Below are positions 61,015 to 64,000 of a DNA stretch of 64,000 nt, one piece after another. Under the pieces are notes generated by a model. It searched no databases, was not told the origin of the DNA, and was given only the letters and a program-made list of their open reading frames with translations. The translations under genes were made by a program, and so were the position numbers. The DNA is from Flavobacterium branchiarum. GTDB lineage: Bacteria > Bacteroidota > Bacteroidia > Flavobacteriales > Flavobacteriaceae. Each line of letters starts with the position of its first letter. Positions within the stretch are counted from its first letter, which is position 1. The stretch lies in assembly GCF_030409845.1 (NCBI RefSeq), contig NZ_JAUFQQ010000005.1, positions 434,001 to 498,000 on the forward strand, given 5' to 3'.

Positions 61015-62205
61015 TTACAAATGCAACTGAATCTTATATTTATTAAAAATTCGCATTACAAATAGCATAATCGTTGAAAATACTAAAGCCCAAATTATCC
61101 CAGGAACGCCTTCGCGGAAATAATCTGGAATGATCTGAATATTAAATGTCAAATTAAAATAATAGATAATCCCCGGAAGGATATAAATAAGCAATGGATT
61201 AGCGGCAGCTGGCATAAAAAAGTTACTCCATTTTGTTCGCTTTTTAACCTCCATTAACCAATACAAGAAATAAAATACTGCGGTACAAATACCCGCAGAA
61301 TAAAGCACCCAAGAAGGTGTTCCTCTTATTTTTGAAACTTCATAATAAGGTCTTAATAAATATCCTACAACAAAAAACAGCAGTCCGAAACCTATTACTT
61401 TCCAATTGATATTTTCTGATTTTTTACCTTCAAAAAACAATAGCGAAATTACTACTCCAGCCGAAACCAATGTAGCATGCGTCATATGTCCCGCAATAAA
61501 ATTCAGCCAACTTGTATCGTGAATTATATTCCCTTCTGTCTGATTTAGGATATTAGCAATAAGACAGACCAATAGAAATCCTATCATCGCAATTAATTTT
61601 CCGTTAACGAGCCAATAATAAACTACCGAAATTAAATATGCCCATCCTATAAGCCCCAGAATTCCCCACCATTTTGGTGTGATTCCTATATTTCCATTTT
61701 CCTGAACATATAAAAAATACAATAATACTAAAACCAACATTCCGCCATATTGCAATATGTTTTTAGTAATCTTAGGAAATGATTTATCGTATTTATTCCA
61801 AATTGGAATTGGCATTGAATAAGCCAAAAGTCCCCATAAAGCAGCAGAAATTACCATTTTGGATGCATCATAACCATATTCGGCATTTACCATATAAACT
61901 CCAATTATGATTAGCGCCAATGCCCTTTTTAATGTATGTGTCCAAATAGTTTTAGGCGTGTCACCCTTAAGTAATCGAGCATTAAATGCAAATGGAATAG
62001 ACATTCCTACTATAAATAGAAAAGCAGGAAATACCAAATCAACAAATGTCATTGCATCAGCATCAGCTGGCATGTGCTTCATCCATTGGGGTACATTTTT
62101 GACACTTGCTAACTCATTGACAAAAATCATAACAAAAATGGTAATTCCACGAAAAGCATCTATGGAGATAATTCTCTTATTGAATAAATCTTCTTTTATT
62201 TTCAT
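61015..62205 (-). CDS. NagX-like (DUF5009) membrane acyltransferase, divergent paralogue
   Basis: 396 residues with about ten membrane helices. The start RIISIDAFRGITIFVMIFVNE and FVDLVFPAFLFIVGMSIPFAF mark the same family as 48931-50202, but the middle differs greatly (for example a five-helix core without the RLPGVLQRIAVVYFV motif of the other copy). The conserved His pair region is replaced by HTLKRALALIIIGVYMVN. The function is probably acetyl or acyl transfer to a sugar or a carotenoid-like lipid, but this is uncertain. It lies 17 nt from the converging lipoprotein gene. Confidence 0.82.
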   Translation of the reverse strand: MKIKEDLFNKRIISIDAFRGITIFVMIFVNELASVKNVPQWMKHMPADADAMTFVDLVFPAFLFIVGMSIPFAFNARLLKGDTPKTIWTHTLKRALALIIIGVYMVNAEYGYDASKMVISAALWGLLAYSMPIPIWNKYDKSFPKITKNILQYGGMLVLVLLYFLYVQENGNIGITPKWWGILGLIGWAYLISVVYYWLVNGKLIAMIGFLLVCLIANILNQTEGNIIHDTSWLNFIAGHMTHATLVSAGVVISLLFFEGKKSENINWKVIGFGLLFFVVGYLLRPYYEVSKIRGTPSWVLYSAGICTAVFYFLYWLMEVKKRTKWSNFFMPAAANPLLIYILPGIIYYFNLTFNIQIIPDYFREGVPGIIWALVFSTIMLFVMRIFNKYKIQLHL

Positions 62206-62375
62206 ATGTAGGTACTATTTGTTTTAACAGGAATAGAATATTGCCTTCTACATCATAATCAGCCACATTATTAGCATCCTAACAAATATAAAATATTCAA
62301 TAAGAAATCAAAGTAGTTTACAAAAGACTGACAAACTTATTCGTTATTGTTAAATATCAATAGAAGCATTTTTTG

Positions 62376-62405
62376 TTTGGGTCAAAAAATATTCCCTTAC
62401 TTTTG
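62376..62405 (+). promoter_or_regulatory. Complete promoter (-33 TTTG, -7 TACTTTTG) of the 62426 gene
   Basis: TTTG at 62376-62379 and TACTTTTG at 62398-62405 are separated by 18 nt, the spacing expected for the Bacteroidota vegetative promoter. It is the best complete match in the window. The leader before ATG 62426 would be about 16 nt. Confidence 0.7.
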
Positions 62406-62425
62406 ATAAATCACAATTCATCCCA

Positions 62426-63373
62426 ATGAAAAAAGCCCTTTTGCTTTTCTTTTTATCAATTACGGCAACCTACGGACAAATCTTAGGTTGTATTGATCCG
62501 CTGTCTAAAAACTACAATCCAAAAGCTACAGAGAATGACGGAAGTTGTGTATATAAATCGGTAAAAATAAAACCTGAGTATTCAAAAAAACTAAGTGATT
62601 CAATCAAAGAAACTTCTGGATTAATTGCTTTCAATTCGCTATTATGGACACACAATGACGATCATGATAAAACCATTTACGGACTGAATTATCAAGGAGA
62701 GATCAAAAAGAAAATCGTACTGGAGAAAGTCATCAATTCCGACTGGGAAGAAATTTCGCAAGATAGCACTCACATCTACCTAGGGGACTTTGGAAATAAC
62801 TATGCTGGAAACAGAGTCGATTTACATATTTTAAAAATCGAGAAAGAATCCTTTCTAGCAGGAAAACCTGTCATCGATACCATTTCTTTTTCATATTCTA
62901 ATCAAACTAATTTTACCTCAGAGAAAGCAAACAAAACCAACTTTGATTGTGAAGCTTTTATTGTTACAAACGATAGTATTTATCTGTTTACTAAACAATG
63001 GAAACACAATAAAACCAGTATTTACGCTTTACCTAATAAAACTGGAAAGCATATTGCGCAATTAAAAGGAACTCTTGATGTAAAAGGATTAGTGACAGGC
63101 GCTACTTTTGTACCCTCCAAAAAGAGGATTGTCCTTTGTGGTTATTCTAAAATTGGAAAACCTTTTTTATACCTTTTGTACGATTATAAAAACAATGATT
63201 TTCTGTCAGGTAATAAACGAAGAATCAAGATTGCCATGCCTTTTCATCAAATTGAAGGTATCGCAACCGAAGATGGTTTGCATTATTATTTAACCAATGA
63301 AGCTTTGATTAGAAAACCTTTACTTAATACACCTCAACAAATCCATCGAGTTGACTTAAGTTCTTACTTCTAG
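62426..63373 (+). CDS. Secreted protein with DUF6923-like or beta-propeller-like region and a Cys cap motif
   Basis: 315 residues with signal peptide MKKALLLFFLSITATYGQ. The mature end opens GCIDPLSKNYNPKATENDGS C, a disulfide-capped motif common at the start of Bacteroidota surface proteins. The rest is beta-rich with repeated blades (SDSIKETSGLIAFNSLLWTH, GLNYQGEIKKKIVLEKVI, DWEEISQDSTHIYLGDFGN, GLVTGATFVPSKKRIVLCGY, HQIEGIATEDGLHYYLTN), reminiscent of a propeller that binds a ligand. No T9SS C-terminal signal is seen. Function unknown. It precedes the repeat array at 63374-64000. Confidence 0.72.
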   Translation: MKKALLLFFLSITATYGQILGCIDPLSKNYNPKATENDGSCVYKSVKIKPEYSKKLSDSIKETSGLIAFNSLLWTHNDDHDKTIYGLNYQGEIKKKIVLEKVINSDWEEISQDSTHIYLGDFGNNYAGNRVDLHILKIEKESFLAGKPVIDTISFSYSNQTNFTSEKANKTNFDCEAFIVTNDSIYLFTKQWKHNKTSIYALPNKTGKHIAQLKGTLDVKGLVTGATFVPSKKRIVLCGYSKIGKPFLYLLYDYKNNDFLSGNKRRIKIAMPFHQIEGIATEDGLHYYLTNEALIRKPLLNTPQQIHRVDLSSYF

Positions 63374-64000
63374 TTTACAGTCGGATTTCTAGTTTTCAGT
63401 CTCAGTTTTCAGTCGCATTTCTAGTTTTCAGTCGCAGTTTTCAGTCTCAGTGTCATCCTGAGCGAAGACGAAGGACAGTCGCAGTTTGCATTCCTTGCGT
63501 AAAGCTTTGCGTCCCTTGCGAAACCTTTGCGGACTTTTCAGTCTCAGTTTTCAGTCACAGTATCCAGTCGCAATGTCATCCTGAGCGGAGACGAAAAACA
63601 GTCCCAGTTTGCACTCCTTACGTAAAGCTTTGCGAACTTTGCGAAATCTTTGCGCACTTTGCGGTTAATTTTCTTGCCACAACTTAGAATTAAAACTTTG
63701 CGAACCTTGCGAAACCTTTGCGGACTTTTCAGTCTCAGTTTTCAGTCACAGTTTTCAGTCACAGTATCCAGTCGCATTGTCTTCCTGAGCGGAGACGAAA
63801 AACAGTCCCAGTTTGCACTCCTTACGTAAAACTTTGCGAACCTTGCGAAATCTTTGCGCACTTTGCGGTTAATTTTCTTGCCACAGATTAAAAGGATTAA
63901 AAAGATTTTAAAAACTAAACTTACTACAGGTTTGTGTTAGTTTCTTGCGAAGACCCTTCGTGCCTCAGGGTAACAATATTGGGGTGAATTTACAGTCGCA
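63374..64000. repeat. Array of CAGTCTCAG, CTTTGCG and GTCATCCTGAGCG repeats to the window end
   Basis: No open frame is plausible. The CAGTTTTCAGTCTCAGT word recurs from 63380; GTCATCCTGAGCG or a close variant occurs at 63452, 63575 and 63779; CTTTGCG and CCTTGCGAAA recur between 63500 and 63870. A block of about 165 bp beginning GAAACCTTTGCGGAC at 63520 is repeated almost unchanged at 63711, an offset of 191 bp, so there was a recent tandem duplication. The last 100 bp resemble the start of another such unit (GCCACAGATTAAAAGG). Confidence 0.8.

Noticed and set aside
63374..64000. Possible insertion sequence at the right edge
   Set aside because: No transposase reading frame, no terminal inverted repeats or target duplication could be found; it is a word array with a tandem duplication.

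Overview
The window looks like chromosomal DNA of a Flavobacterium-like member of the Bacteroidota. The evidence is the strong AT bias, recurring TAnnTTTG promoter boxes just upstream of starts, poor Shine-Dalgarno sites with A-rich leaders, PorP/SprF-like (DUF5723), DUF4295 and DUF6705 proteins, a bacillithiol gene (bshC), a single bifunctional RelA/SpoT protein, and the gene order rpmB-rpmG-DUF4295-ftsY. I saw no rRNA, tRNA, CRISPR array, insertion sequence or prophage.

Layout. 1-9346: a surface polysaccharide locus, mostly on the minus strand. It holds a TRIC-like channel, a FemAB/GNAT-like acyltransferase, an FdtB-type aminotransferase, a TagB/TagF-like polyol-phosphate transferase, a fused cytidylyltransferase/dehydrogenase like Bcs1 (CDP-ribitol synthesis), a Wzx-like flippase, two glycosyltransferases and the first part of an FdtA-type ketoisomerase. 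Together they suggest a glycan with a 3-amino-3,6-dideoxyhexose and a polyol-phosphate unit. 9526-26565: housekeeping and small operons (TrmH-type methylase, serine hydrolase, RelA/SpoT, Fur family, purA, Nudix, S41 peptidase, guaB, DUF5723 pair, HMG-CoA lyase, SatD-like/DUF3307 pair, pyrD). 26822-39175: pepT, aldo/keto reductase, HdeD-like protein, a sialate O-acetylesterase whose signal peptide is split by a frameshift, NlpC/P60 hydrolase, DUF1573, a two-component system, an MBL hydrolase, a radical SAM protein and an MFS symporter.

39178-46969 is the most accessory-looking part. A lipoprotein with a JAMM-like domain is followed by two tandem DUF6705-type secreted proteins that arose by duplication. 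Next come a decayed reading frame and then a compact five-gene unit: unknown basic protein, RtcB-type RNA ligase, Cys-rich zinc-ribbon protein, release factor H (PrfH) and a TPR protein. Beyond it is a 28-codon ORF or structured RNA with its own terminator. The RtcB/PrfH unit is my best candidate for a system whose accessory parts are poorly described: rescue and repair of ribosomes with broken RNA.

47197-63373 is mainly housekeeping: bshC, two NagX-like membrane acyltransferases, ndk, DUF721, ftsY with a 56-residue membrane protein behind it, DUF4295, rpmG, rpmB, cinA, an HPt protein, a FAH-family hydrolase, an exonuclease, a 2-oxoacid dehydrogenase E2, a glycosyltransferase and two exported proteins.

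Intergenic DNA carries several repeat families: arrays of the degenerate word CAGTCTCAGTTTTCAGT, arrays of the word TTAGATAGTTAGACTA, a REP-like hairpin in three diverged copies, and CTTTGCG / GTCATCCTGAGCG arrays at the right edge. All positions and motifs were read by eye. Family names rest on recognised motifs, not on database searches.
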